64,000 nucleotides of DNA from Planctomycetaceae bacterium (GTDB lineage Bacteria; Planctomycetota; Planctomycetia; Pirellulales; Thermoguttaceae): contig JAAYAY010000281.1 of the NCBI GenBank assembly GCA_012719125.1, positions 1 to 64,000 of the forward strand, given 5' to 3'. A program made the position numbers and the translations under genes. The notes below the pieces were generated by a model. It worked only from the letters and a program-made list of their open reading frames with translations. It searched no databases and was not told the DNA's origin. Shown here one piece after another: positions 35,654 through 43,975 of this stretch (positions are counted from its first letter, which is position 1; the number at the start of each line of letters is the position of its first letter).

Positions 35654-36355
35654 CTACGAATAATCGCGGGTCTCGCCAACCCACAAGATGGAAACGATTA
35701 GCAGAACCGCCGCCAGGGCCGCTAACGGAACGCTGAAGAACCACCACATCGGTATCAGCGAAGCGGCCAGGGCCGGCATGGCAATCGCGGCCAGGGGTAC
35801 CAGACGCGTGCCCCACCAACGCGCGGGCCGCAGGCCGCTCAGGAACGCTCCCAGGTAGACCACGGGCATGGCCGCCCACGTTTTCCAGATTGGATACGTC
35901 ATCGACCATTCAAAGGGGCTCGGATGCGAGCCCGGCGTAGCCGCCCACCAGGCGAGCACAAGGATCGGAATCGCCGAGACAAGCCAAAGGAGTCCGACCG
36001 CGAGCGCGAGTTTCATCAAGAGAATCGTCCGGCGCCCCAGAGGGCGGTGCAGCAGGAAGCCGAACGTGTCGGCCTGGGCTTCCCCCACCGACTGGCGGAA
36101 TCCCAGCACCAGAGCCAGGGCCAGCGAAGTAAGAATGAACGGGCCGTTGAGATCGCCACTTACGAAGGGAAGACTGCGATAGGAGTCCAGTTGAAGTATC
36201 TGGTACACGAGCCAATCGAGGCCGGGTATGCGCTGAAGGCCGCTTTCGACAGCCGTGCTGGCAACGGCCGCTACGGCGATCATGTAGACGGCCAGCGCAA
36301 TCGCCACGATCCAGCCGATCTCACGCAGCTCCTTGATTGCCAATGCTCTGATCAT
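35654..36355 (-). CDS. ABC-2-type transporter permease
   Basis: 233 residues with about six hydrophobic segments (for example IVAIALAVYMIAVAAVAS, LTSLALALVLGFRQ, LALAVGLLWLVSAIPILVLA, LVPLAAIAMPALAAS and a C-terminal LAALAAVLLIVSILW). The element RQSVGEAQADTFGFLLHRPLGRR after TM3 resembles ABC-2 permeases of the YtrC type. ATG 36355 is preferred over the upstream TTG; it overlaps the ATPase gene by 35 bases, so the two subunits are translationally coupled. Confidence 0.82.
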   Translation of the reverse strand: MIRALAIKELREIGWIVAIALAVYMIAVAAVASTAVESGLQRIPGLDWLVYQILQLDSYRSLPFVSGDLNGPFILTSLALALVLGFRQSVGEAQADTFGFLLHRPLGRRTILLMKLALAVGLLWLVSAIPILVLAWWAATPGSHPSPFEWSMTYPIWKTWAAMPVVYLGAFLSGLRPARWWGTRLVPLAAIAMPALAASLIPMWWFFSVPLAALAAVLLIVSILWVGETRDYS

Positions 36356-37271
36356 CGGACTCCTCTCCGGCAAAGATGGGAAGCCGCCGACGCGGCCCCC
36401 GGGTGTACTCGATGAACGCCTCTTCCAGATTCAAGTCGACGACCTCGATCGAGCTGGGCTCCAGCGATTCCGCCAGTCGCTGATGCTCGTCGCCGTAATC
36501 CACGACGATCAGTTCCAGGTCCGTCCCCACCGTCCGGCTGCTGACCAGACCCGGACAGGCCGGAAACTCCGGCGGCTCCCCGGCAAACCCCAACACGATC
36601 TTGCGAACCCTCTGCTTGAACTTCTCCGTCGGACAGTCGACTCGCAGGACCCCGTCGACCAGAATGCCGATCCGGTCGGCCACCCGTTCCACGTCGCTGA
36701 GAATATGCGAGCTGAACAGGATCGTCCGCCCCTGACGCTGAATGATTTGAATCAGCGATTCGAGAAAGTCACGCCGGACGACCGTGTCGAGCCCGATCGT
36801 CGGATCGTCGAGAATCAGCACTTCCGGATCGGGGGCCACGGCCAGGGCCAGCGAGACCTGGGCTCGCTGCCCGTGCGACAACCGGCGGATCTTCTGTTTG
36901 GGCGAGAGTTCGAAATGGTCGAGGATCTGATCGAGCAACGGTTGGTTCCACTGCCGATGAAACGCACGCGTGAATCGCACGGCGTCGCGAATCGTCATCC
37001 AGCGATAGATCGGGTGCCCCTCGGCCAGGTAGGCGATGCGACCGCGAGCGTCGGGCGAGAGTTCCGCCGCATTCTCGCCCAGTACGAAGGCCGAGCCGCG
37101 GGTCGGGTGGACCAACCCCAGCAGCATCTTGATGGTCGTCGACTTCCCGGTTCCGTTGCGCCCCAGGAACCCGTAGACGGACCCGCGAGGAATCCGCAGA
37201 TCGAGGTTGTTCACGACACACTTCGACCCGTAGTACTTCGTCAGCCGACGTGTTTCAATCACGTGTTCCAT
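36321..37271 (-). CDS. ABC transporter ATP-binding protein (YtrB/CcmA-like)
   Basis: 316 residues. Walker A GRNGTGKST (37-45), signature LSHGQRAQV, Walker B VLILDDPTIGLD and the H-loop SSHIL are all visible. The residue after Walker B Asp is Asp, not the usual catalytic Glu (DDPT in place of DEPT). A C-terminal extension of about 100 residues (from LGFAGEPPEFP to the end) is longer than the minimum NBD. It is preceded by the GntR regulator (94 bp gap) and overlaps the permease gene. Substrate unknown; YtrA-regulated ABC systems are often linked to cell-envelope stress or antibiotic response. Confidence 0.9.
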   Translation of the reverse strand: MEHVIETRRLTKYYGSKCVVNNLDLRIPRGSVYGFLGRNGTGKSTTIKMLLGLVHPTRGSAFVLGENAAELSPDARGRIAYLAEGHPIYRWMTIRDAVRFTRAFHRQWNQPLLDQILDHFELSPKQKIRRLSHGQRAQVSLALAVAPDPEVLILDDPTIGLDTVVRRDFLESLIQIIQRQGRTILFSSHILSDVERVADRIGILVDGVLRVDCPTEKFKQRVRKIVLGFAGEPPEFPACPGLVSSRTVGTDLELIVVDYGDEHQRLAESLEPSSIEVVDLNLEEAFIEYTRGPRRRLPIFAGEESDDQSIGNQGAA

Positions 37272-37365
37272 TCGGGCACCCTCGACGTGCTGTCGTCTTC
37301 ACTGATGACCGGATGGTCGACGGCCCCTCGGGCCGCCGCCATCCACGGTCACCAATTCCACCGCG

Positions 37366-37758
37366 TCACCCCTCTGTTCGCCAATGAAAACTGCCCGCCC
37401 GCTCCGTCGCCAACGCCAACACCTCCTGCGCCGAGAAACCCAAATGAACGGCCTCGGTCAGGAACCGGTCGAGCAGGTCCAGGAGCTTCTCTTTGCGCAC
37501 CTTTTTGGTCAGTTCCGCCTTCGGCTCGGCAACAAACACACCCAGCCCCGGCCGGGAATGAATTACGCCGTCGCGCTCCAATTCGGTGTAGACGCGAGCG
37601 ATCGTGTTCGGATTGACAACCAGCGTCCGCGACAACTCGCGGACGGACGGTAAACGTTGGTCCGGCGACACCATACCCCGCGCCACGGCCTCGCGGAGCT
37701 GGTCGCAAAGCTGCCGGTAAATCGGCTTTCGGCTGGCTGGGTCGATACGGAATTCCAC
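37366..37758 (-). CDS. GntR-family transcriptional regulator, YtrA subfamily
   Basis: 130 residues, the compact size of YtrA regulators. GTG 37758 follows GGAGG by 5 bases (VEFRIDPASRKPIYRQL start). The winged HTH is RLPSVRELSRTLVVNPNTIARVYTELERDGVI, followed by the GVFVAEP segment and a short C-terminal helical dimerisation part (LLDLLDRFLTEAVHLGFS). It is the first gene of the ABC operon and its promoter carries a matching inverted repeat, so autoregulation is likely. Confidence 0.92.
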   Translation of the reverse strand: MEFRIDPASRKPIYRQLCDQLREAVARGMVSPDQRLPSVRELSRTLVVNPNTIARVYTELERDGVIHSRPGLGVFVAEPKAELTKKVRKEKLLDLLDRFLTEAVHLGFSAQEVLALATERAGSFHWRTEG

Positions 37759-37781
37759 GGAAACCTCCCTGCGTGTTAACT

Positions 37782-37818
37782 GTACTAGTAGTATTAGTAC
37801 GGCTGGCGATTTTGTCAA
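37782..37818 (-). promoter_or_regulatory. Promoter with overlapping GntR/YtrA operator
   Basis: On the minus strand, TTGACA (37813-37818) and TAATAC (37791-37796) are 16 bases apart, a strong sigma70-type promoter. An inverted repeat GTACTA-N7-TAGTAC (37782-37800) covers the -10 region; its TACTA/TAGTA half-sites resemble those of YtrA-family operators. The regulator start codon is 24 bases downstream. A bound repressor would block the whole operon. Confidence 0.6.
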
Positions 37819-37876
37819 GAGGGATTTCCGAACGACGCCGAAAAACTTCCGGAGAAGGGCCCCGGACGGCGGCCGG

Positions 37877-37903
37877 GAATTGCCCCCTCTTGCGGGGCAA
37901 TTC
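37877..37903 (-). terminator. 10-bp stem-loop between ygfZ and the GntR operon
   Basis: GAATTGCCCC (37877-37886) and GGGGCAATTC (37894-37903) form a perfect 10-bp stem with a 7-base loop. It lies 45 bases after the stop codon of the YgfZ-like gene on the minus strand, but no U-tract follows. It is a plausible transcription boundary between two same-strand units. Confidence 0.4.
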
Positions 37904-37947
37904 GATCCGTGGATCCAACGGCCCTACTCATCGAGAGCGCACCCGCC

Positions 37948-38922
37948 TCATCGCGGCAGCGAATTCTGAGCTGAGGTTACTTCGGCCGGTCCGATCGTGC
38001 TTTCGACAACCGTCCCCGGCTCCGCCCACTCACGCCGCACGTAAGCCAAGGCGATCGGACAACGGGACTTCACCGAGTAGCCTGCCGAAGTGGTCTTGCC
38101 GATCGGTTCCTTGTCGGCGTAAAGCGTTGCGTCTGCCGTAACCGCCGTCGGGAAGCGAACGACCGTCAACCGTTTGTTGACATGGCCCCGAGAACTGATG
38201 CGGGCAACCGTCTCCTGCCCCAGATAGCATCCCTTGGTGAACGAAATGGCCTCGTCGTCTCGTCCAACCTCCTGTGGGAAGTTGTCGGCCGAAATATCAA
38301 TCCGGTCGAGCGGCCATCCCCACTCGATTCTGGCGGACTCAAACGCCTCGCGGGTACAGGCTCTGGCCCCCCGCTTCCCAAGCGATTGTGCTACGGCCCT
38401 CGCATAAGCACGCGACGCGATGAGCAAAAACCCGACCGGGCCGGCCATTTCAACGCGGCATACCGTCAGCGGGGCGCCGTCGAGGGTGCTGGCCACGTGT
38501 TCGCAAGGTAATGCGGGTACGGGAATACCGGCGTCTTCCAGAAACACGTCTGCCTGCCGGCCACCGAGGTACCACACGGCGGTTTGGATCGACCGGTCGG
38601 CAACCTCGACGTCCTCGCGGACGATGTACCGGTTGAAATGGGCAACGATCGAGTCGCCTCTCGGAGCGGCCGTGAGGAAGGTGGTCGAATCCTCTGCGAT
38701 CAGCAAGAGCCCGTGGGCGACGATATGTCCTTTCACGTCGGTGAAGAAGGTTTCGCACCCTTGTCCGGGAGCCAAACCGTTGACGCGATTGGTTCCGAGG
38801 GCGTCGAGCAGCCTGATGCGGTCTGCCCCGCGCAACTCGACTCGGGTCCAGGCGGGCAGTTCGACGGTTCCCACCTCGTCTTGGATCGTTTCGTAATCGC
38901 CTTGCCACCAGATGCGGTTCAT
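37948..38922 (-). CDS. YgfZ/GcvT-family folate-binding protein
   Basis: 324 residues. The family signature KGCYLGQETVAR (Lys230, Cys232) is intact. The N-terminal half has the GcvT-like fold (LPAWTRVELRGADRIRLLDAL, TFFTDVKGHIVAHGLLLI) and the C-terminal part the barrel (VKSRCPIALAYVRREWAEPG). YgfZ is a tetrahydrofolate-binding protein involved in maturation or repair of Fe-S enzymes such as MiaB. ATG 38922 has GGAGA upstream; an in-frame ATG at 38949 would add nine residues. An IscA/ErpA-type gene lies 4.6 kb away. Confidence 0.9.
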   Translation of the reverse strand: MNRIWWQGDYETIQDEVGTVELPAWTRVELRGADRIRLLDALGTNRVNGLAPGQGCETFFTDVKGHIVAHGLLLIAEDSTTFLTAAPRGDSIVAHFNRYIVREDVEVADRSIQTAVWYLGGRQADVFLEDAGIPVPALPCEHVASTLDGAPLTVCRVEMAGPVGFLLIASRAYARAVAQSLGKRGARACTREAFESARIEWGWPLDRIDISADNFPQEVGRDDEAISFTKGCYLGQETVARISSRGHVNKRLTVVRFPTAVTADATLYADKEPIGKTTSAGYSVKSRCPIALAYVRREWAEPGTVVESTIGPAEVTSAQNSLPR

Positions 38923-39376
38923 AATCTCTCCGTCTCCTTGTCCTTGCATTATTGGCGGACATCGAAGATAGCCAACCTCGAACGCGAGCCGACGACCGTA
39001 TCAGGGGACGGCAGAGCCTGAATGGGCGAGGCGGTGGACTTGTGGGGACATCATGGCATCCGTGAGGATCCGCCGGTCTTGATCTTCCGTTTCACGATAA
39101 ATCCCCAAGAAATGGCGATCTGTCAAAAATCGGAGCCAAGATCCTGCCTTGCGAGAAGTCAAACATACTGGACTTAAACTCTCCGCGCCGGATACTGTAC
39201 GTGTTTCCCGCGGGACACCGCCATCCGGGCCGTTGACAAGTCCGCCCTGGTGTTGAAAAGGGGGACAGGCACCGCAACCGGTAGTGTGTCCGGTGTTGCA
39301 GGGCTGCAAGATGTTGCGGAGCCAGTCCCCCTTTTCAACAGCCCAGGTCCGCCCCCCCTCCACTCGCCGGGTCCTC
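38923..39376. other. Intergenic region containing a REPIN
   Basis: 454 bases between divergent genes (ygfZ-like leftwards, WD40 protein rightwards). No gene is seen. The only structured element is the REPIN at 39251-39340. Confidence 0.5.
39251..39340. repeat. REPIN: two inverted 27-bp REP sequences
   Basis: The left arm 39251-39277 begins TGTTGAAAAGGGGGACAGGC; the right arm 39314-39340 is its inverted copy with only two mismatches over 27 bases. The 36-base spacer has no gene. The motif AAAAGGGGGACAGGCACC is a REP type I recall as frequent in genomes with RAYT (TnpA_REP) transposases; no such gene is in this window. It is about 37-126 bases upstream of the WD40 gene start. Confidence 0.7.
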
Positions 39377-42300
39377 ATGATGCTTCGCGAACGCAGATCC
39401 TCGACTCTCCCTCTTCCAGTCGGATGGCTTCCGCTCGTTGCGGCCATCGTCGGCTTGCCGTGGCACAACCTTGTCGCGAGCGACGGAGCGTCGAGCCCCC
39501 GCTGCGCATGGATTGCCACGACGGACTCTCCGGTCCTGGCTCTGGCCGAAGCTAGGGTTCTGGCCGAGCCGCAAGTGACGTGGCTTGAACGAAGGGAAAT
39601 CGGACGTTTATTGGCGGAAAGAAAGCTCCAGGAAGCATTTGGCGCGGCGGCCCTCTCCGAGCGAGTTGGTTTGGGAAATCTGCTCAAAGCCGACGTCCTC
39701 GTGCTGGCGAGGACCGACCAGCACGGCGAGCAGGCCTTCGCCGAACTGGTTGTGGCGGAGACAGGTGGCGGAACACGGATTCTATGGCGACAGATCCCGC
39801 TCTCCGAGAATGCCGAAGCCGACGCGGCCAGGCTGGCCGAACTGGTCGGTGCCGGTTTGAACAAGTTCGGTGAGACCATCCGTGAGGTGTTCGCCGTCTC
39901 GCCGTTCTTGAGTCAGGACCTCGGATTCGAACACGCCCATCTGCGGTCGGCATACCCGAGGTTGCTCCAAGAGATACTGCTTGCGCAACCGGGAGTCCTG
40001 GTTGTGGAATTGGAGGAAGCCGAGGTCTTGGCACGGGAATATGCGTTGACGGCTCCTGGTAGCGGGCCCACAAGGCGTCTTCCGACCTACGTCCTGGGTG
40101 AATACCGCCACGAAGGTCGAGGAGACGCACTTCGCGTGAAGCTCACACTGAGCCTTCGTCGAGGTGAGCAGCGCCTTGGGGAGTCGACGCGTACCCTGCG
40201 ACCGAACGAGGTTCCGGCGTATTTCCGCGAGATGTCGACCAGGTGGCATTCGGAAGGTGGAACGGCATCCCATCCGCCGGACACCGAGGCTGAAGTCCGC
40301 GCCCTGGCAAGCCGTACGGAAGAACTCTCGCTCTTGGGGCAGTGGCGTGAGGCTTTGGACCTCGCGGAGGCAGCACTGCTTCTCGATCCGGATCAGGTCG
40401 ACCTGCGGTACCGCGCCATTCGTGCCGCGAGACTCTCGGCGGGGGCTGCACAACTCGATCGAACCGAGGCCTACGAGCAACGCATGCCACTTCTTCTGCG
40501 ATCGCTCGAGCACGCCAACGTGATCGTTCAGAATCCCCAGTTCGAAGCCGCCCACCTCGCGATTGCCCTCTATGGAGGCAGCCCGTCGAATCGCTACAGC
40601 AAGTTCTTCCGAGCCTACGACGGAGGCAGCGCGATTCCCGAGGAACTACAGCCGACCGCGCTTGAGATACAGAAAGAGGAGCGGCGTCTGTCGTGGTTGC
40701 TTGCCGACCGCTTTGCCGAGGAAAAGGACTGGCGGATGTGGGCGAGTTGCGTCAGGCACGCCGCCTCGGGGGAATTCCCGACACGGGAGAAGGCCCTGCT
40801 TTGCGCCGCAATTCTCAAGTATCAGGACCAACTGCCCGAGCAGACTGTCAGGGAGATCTGGCTCTCCATCCGCCCGTCCCTTGAGAACCTCCGTTTCTTC
40901 ACGGCGATCCTCGATTCTCCTGAGGCAAATGAGAGGGTGCGGACGGCCGCGCAACGAGAGTTGGCTAGGATCGAGCATGGGTGGAAATCGATGGAGGACG
41001 AATCGCGAAAGAGGCTTTCACCTGCCGAAACCGATGGGGTCTTGCCGCAGGGTGAGAGACACGGTAGCCTGACTTTCAAGCCCTTCGAGGTGAAGTACAG
41101 GGCGGTAACCGGCGAGCAGAGCGTAGGTACCTTGTACCGGTGGCTGGCACTACCGGAGAACATCGACTTGCTGTCGGGACTCTTCGGGATGCTCCTGCTG
41201 AAGGAACCTGGCAGGGCAATCCCAGTTCCCCTGGGCAGCGGTCCCTTCGGGGCAAATACCAGAGAGCAGCTATTGACGTGCCCGCCGACCTACGACGGGA
41301 AGTATCTTTGGACCGCACTGTGGGAGACGATCTTCGTCGTCGACCCGGTCAGCGAGCGAAAATGGCCCATCGATTCCGACCGCGGTTTGCCCGATCTCAC
41401 GTTATCCCCTGGTGCCGCACCACCCTACGCACCCCGCTTGCAGGTTATTGGCCTGTCGCCGGGGAAGGCCTTGGCCGTCGGCTTCAACGGGCGCACGTGG
41501 TACGCACTCATCACCTTCGATCCGGGCGGAAAGCATACGATCGAGGTGATTCACGAAGCCCACCAGTCGTCGCAGCACCGTGCTGTCTCGGGAGAGAGCG
41601 ACGACTTCAACCCGGACGTGGCGTTCCTTCCAGGAACCATGCGGTTGCTGACGAAAGAAACGGCCGACGGAAACACGTTGCGCACCGTGCTCATTCAGCG
41701 AGGCGGGTGGAGCCCCGTGACGTATCATCCGGCAGTGGTCGACCCGGTCGAGAAAACGGTCAAGATCTCACGCAGGCAACAGACCCAGTTCCACGACAAG
41801 TACTTCATTCACTGGGCGGGAGAAGGCAAGATCCATCTCGCCACCCAGGAACCGCCCGACGGCGAGATCAAGATCGTCGTGCCGAATGTCATCGACGGAC
41901 AACTCATCGTCCATGACGACGAGGTCCACATTGCCGGCCGGGAATGGTGGCGGGGGAGCCTGTCTGGCGGGAAGCTTGAATCGTGCGGCCCTGTACCGTG
42001 GTCGTTCAAGAGCCGCTTCGCTTCCGGTGACTTCTCGGTCAATCGCCCGGGGGGCGTCGAAATCGTGTCGGCCGGATACAGCAACCACTACGGCCCCTTC
42101 GTCGCCTGCCGCAGCGCCAAGCACGGCGAGCGGCTGCTCCAGGTTCTGTTCGACGGTACAGGCGTTCCGCTAGACGAAGCCCTCGGCCCGGGTGACACGC
42201 CGAAGCCACCCAAAAACAAAGTTGCGGATCGCTCGCCTCTTGAGGCCTGCTTCAGGGCTCCTGCGGAACCGGAAACGCTCTGGTTGCGTCCCTCCCAGGA

Positions 42301-43198
42301 CTGCAAGGATCTGGCCTTCACCGCCGACGGCAAGCACATTCTCACACTTCACCATTACCCCGACAGGAATCTGCGGCTTTGGGACGCCTCTACTGGGAAT
42401 CTGGTCGCAGATCTGCTCAACGGGGAGCCAACCCAAGCGGTGGTTTCCGTCAGCAGGTCCGGCGAGCACTTCGCAACCGGGGGCAACAACGGGTCGGTCA
42501 CCCTCTGGTCGGCCAAGGATTGGAAGCCGATTCGCTTTTTGAAAAGGGGTGGGGAAGCGATCGTGTGCATCACCTTCTCGTGGAATGAGCGTCTTCTCGC
42601 GTCGGCCGGACATCATGAGGCCGTGGTCTGGGACGTTGCTTCGGGACGGGAGGTCGTGCGCATCGCGGAGAGGAATTGGATCCGGTGGCTTGGTTTCACG
42701 CCCAGCGACTCGACGTTGATAACATCGGCAGGCTGGACCAACTTCTGGCGGATTGAAGACGGTGCCTGGCGAGGCATGGTGGAATCGCTTGATTGGGCGG
42801 TCGGCCTGCGGGCCGACGGCAGAATACTGGGCCTGGCCGGCAATCTGCAGAACAGCCTGATTGCCTGGGACACAGAGACCGAGACCTTCGAGGAGATCGT
42901 TGCCCAGGTCCGCGGAATCCCAGCCTCCTTCTCGAACGACGGACGTCGCATGGTGCTCTATCGCCCGGAGGGCTTCGTGGGTGGTCAGCGAACAAGTGTC
43001 TATCGGCAGTCGGTGTGGGACCTGGAGCGAAAAGAGGAGATCTTCGTCTATCCAGGCAACGGGTTGACCAAAACACTGCGATTGTCGCCCGATGGCAACG
43101 CCCTTTTCGTGCTCGGCGAGCCCAAGCCTCCGTGGCGATTCCAGCTTCCGGATGCGGGGAACATGGAGCCCCCACATGAACCACCGCCCCCCCGCTGA
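39377..43198 (+). CDS. Large WD40-repeat protein with CsgG/TPR-like N-terminal region
   Basis: 1273 residues from ATG 39377 (ATG 39380 is equally possible). The N-terminus has a signal-like hydrophobic segment (WLPLVAAIVGLPWHNLVAS). Residues about 45-200 (LALAEARVLAEPQVTWLERREIGRLLAERKL; LLKADVLVLARTD) resemble the CsgG/LpoB-like periplasmic domain. A TPR-like helical stretch (EELSLLGQWREALDLAEAALLLDPDQ) follows, then a long unassigned middle part. Residues about 980-1260 form WD40 repeats (DLAFTADGKHILTLHHYPD, LRLWDASTGNLV, VTLWSAKDWK, AVVWDVASGREV, SVWDLERKEEIFVY). No enzymatic motif seen. Probably periplasmic or envelope protein-interaction scaffold. Confidence 0.75.
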   Translation: MMLRERRSSTLPLPVGWLPLVAAIVGLPWHNLVASDGASSPRCAWIATTDSPVLALAEARVLAEPQVTWLERREIGRLLAERKLQEAFGAAALSERVGLGNLLKADVLVLARTDQHGEQAFAELVVAETGGGTRILWRQIPLSENAEADAARLAELVGAGLNKFGETIREVFAVSPFLSQDLGFEHAHLRSAYPRLLQEILLAQPGVLVVELEEAEVLAREYALTAPGSGPTRRLPTYVLGEYRHEGRGDALRVKLTLSLRRGEQRLGESTRTLRPNEVPAYFREMSTRWHSEGGTASHPPDTEAEVRALASRTEELSLLGQWREALDLAEAALLLDPDQVDLRYRAIRAARLSAGAAQLDRTEAYEQRMPLLLRSLEHANVIVQNPQFEAAHLAIALYGGSPSNRYSKFFRAYDGGSAIPEELQPTALEIQKEERRLSWLLADRFAEEKDWRMWASCVRHAASGEFPTREKALLCAAILKYQDQLPEQTVREIWLSIRPSLENLRFFTAILDSPEANERVRTAAQRELARIEHGWKSMEDESRKRLSPAETDGVLPQGERHGSLTFKPFEVKYRAVTGEQSVGTLYRWLALPENIDLLSGLFGMLLLKEPGRAIPVPLGSGPFGANTREQLLTCPPTYDGKYLWTALWETIFVVDPVSERKWPIDSDRGLPDLTLSPGAAPPYAPRLQVIGLSPGKALAVGFNGRTWYALITFDPGGKHTIEVIHEAHQSSQHRAVSGESDDFNPDVAFLPGTMRLLTKETADGNTLRTVLIQRGGWSPVTYHPAVVDPVEKTVKISRRQQTQFHDKYFIHWAGEGKIHLATQEPPDGEIKIVVPNVIDGQLIVHDDEVHIAGREWWRGSLSGGKLESCGPVPWSFKSRFASGDFSVNRPGGVEIVSAGYSNHYGPFVACRSAKHGERLLQVLFDGTGVPLDEALGPGDTPKPPKNKVADRSPLEACFRAPAEPETLWLRPSQDCKDLAFTADGKHILTLHHYPDRNLRLWDASTGNLVADLLNGEPTQAVVSVSRSGEHFATGGNNGSVTLWSAKDWKPIRFLKRGGEAIVCITFSWNERLLASAGHHEAVVWDVASGREVVRIAERNWIRWLGFTPSDSTLITSAGWTNFWRIEDGAWRGMVESLDWAVGLRADGRILGLAGNLQNSLIAWDTETETFEEIVAQVRGIPASFSNDGRRMVLYRPEGFVGGQRTSVYRQSVWDLERKEEIFVYPGNGLTKTLRLSPDGNALFVLGEPKPPWRFQLPDAGNMEPPHEPPPPR

Positions 43199-43559
43199 TC
43201 GAACGTCCCCGAAACACCCATCGGGCCGAAGAGTCTCTCGCCGACGTGTTCAGATCCGGTGATTCGGCTCGAATGCCGGGAACGCCGCGCAAGCTGGCTG
43301 GCAAACGTCCATAAAGTGCGTACCTGGAACAACTTCCAGCACTTGCGCCACTTCCTGTGTGGCAAGGCAACGGCAGCGAGTCGGGCGCCTCACGCGGTGG
43401 TCTGCCCCGTTTCAGCTTTCCTGCGTCTTGCGACCTCCTAGGATTCTCTTGAAACGCGGGCGAACCTCGCGGTTTCCCTCTTCCCGCCTCGTCGGACTCT
43501 GCCGGCAGGCGCACAAACCCACTGAGATTGAATGCAGTTAGCGAACTGAGGAATCGAGA
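43199..43559. other. Intergenic region, nothing recognised
   Basis: 361 bases between the WD40 protein and the IscA/ErpA-type gene on the same strand. No gene, hairpin terminator or repeat of note was seen. Confidence 0.4.
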
Positions 43560-43892
43560 ATGGAACTGAAGCTGACCGAGAAGGCCGCCGGCGAAGTCAA
43601 GCGAATCATCGGCGAGAAGAACCTGCCGGAAACGGCCGCTCTCCGGGTGGCCGTGGCGGCCGGTGGATGCAGCGGGTTCGAGTATCGCCTTGAGTTCGAC
43701 GAGGCCCCCGACGAGCAACAGGACCTCGTCAAGGAACTCCACGGCGTGCGGGTTGCCGTCGACCGGAAGAGCGCCGCCATCCTCGGCGGCACGGAGATCG
43801 ATTTCAAGGAAGACCTGATGAGCCGCAGCTTCGTGTTCAACAACCCCCTGGCGGTTCGCACCTGTGGGTGCGGGACTTCATTTCAGGCCTGA
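43560..43892 (+). CDS. A-type iron-sulfur carrier (IscA/ErpA/HesB family)
   Basis: 110 residues, canonical length. The three conserved cysteines are Cys37 (AAGGCSGFEY) and Cys102/Cys104 (RTCGCGTSF), with IDFKEDLMSRSFVFNNP before the C-terminal pair. A-type carriers receive Fe-S clusters and pass them to apoproteins. ATG 43560 has GAGG about 9 bases upstream. IscA, ErpA and SufA cannot be separated by eye. It is alone here, with no isc or suf operon, so ErpA-like is plausible. Convergent with the serpin gene (83 bp apart). Confidence 0.93.
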   Translation: MELKLTEKAAGEVKRIIGEKNLPETAALRVAVAAGGCSGFEYRLEFDEAPDEQQDLVKELHGVRVAVDRKSAAILGGTEIDFKEDLMSRSFVFNNPLAVRTCGCGTSFQA

Positions 43893-43975
43893 GCCGCACT
43901 GTTATTCAGCCCTGTCGCCACAAATACCCCAGATTCAGTGACGGTCACCTTTTTCACGCGGGTCGTCGTTTCGAG

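Noticed and set aside
39001-39879. A 292-codon minus-strand frame over the REPIN and the WD40 gene start
   Set aside because: Low-complexity Ser/Arg composition and overlap with the better-supported plus-strand gene.
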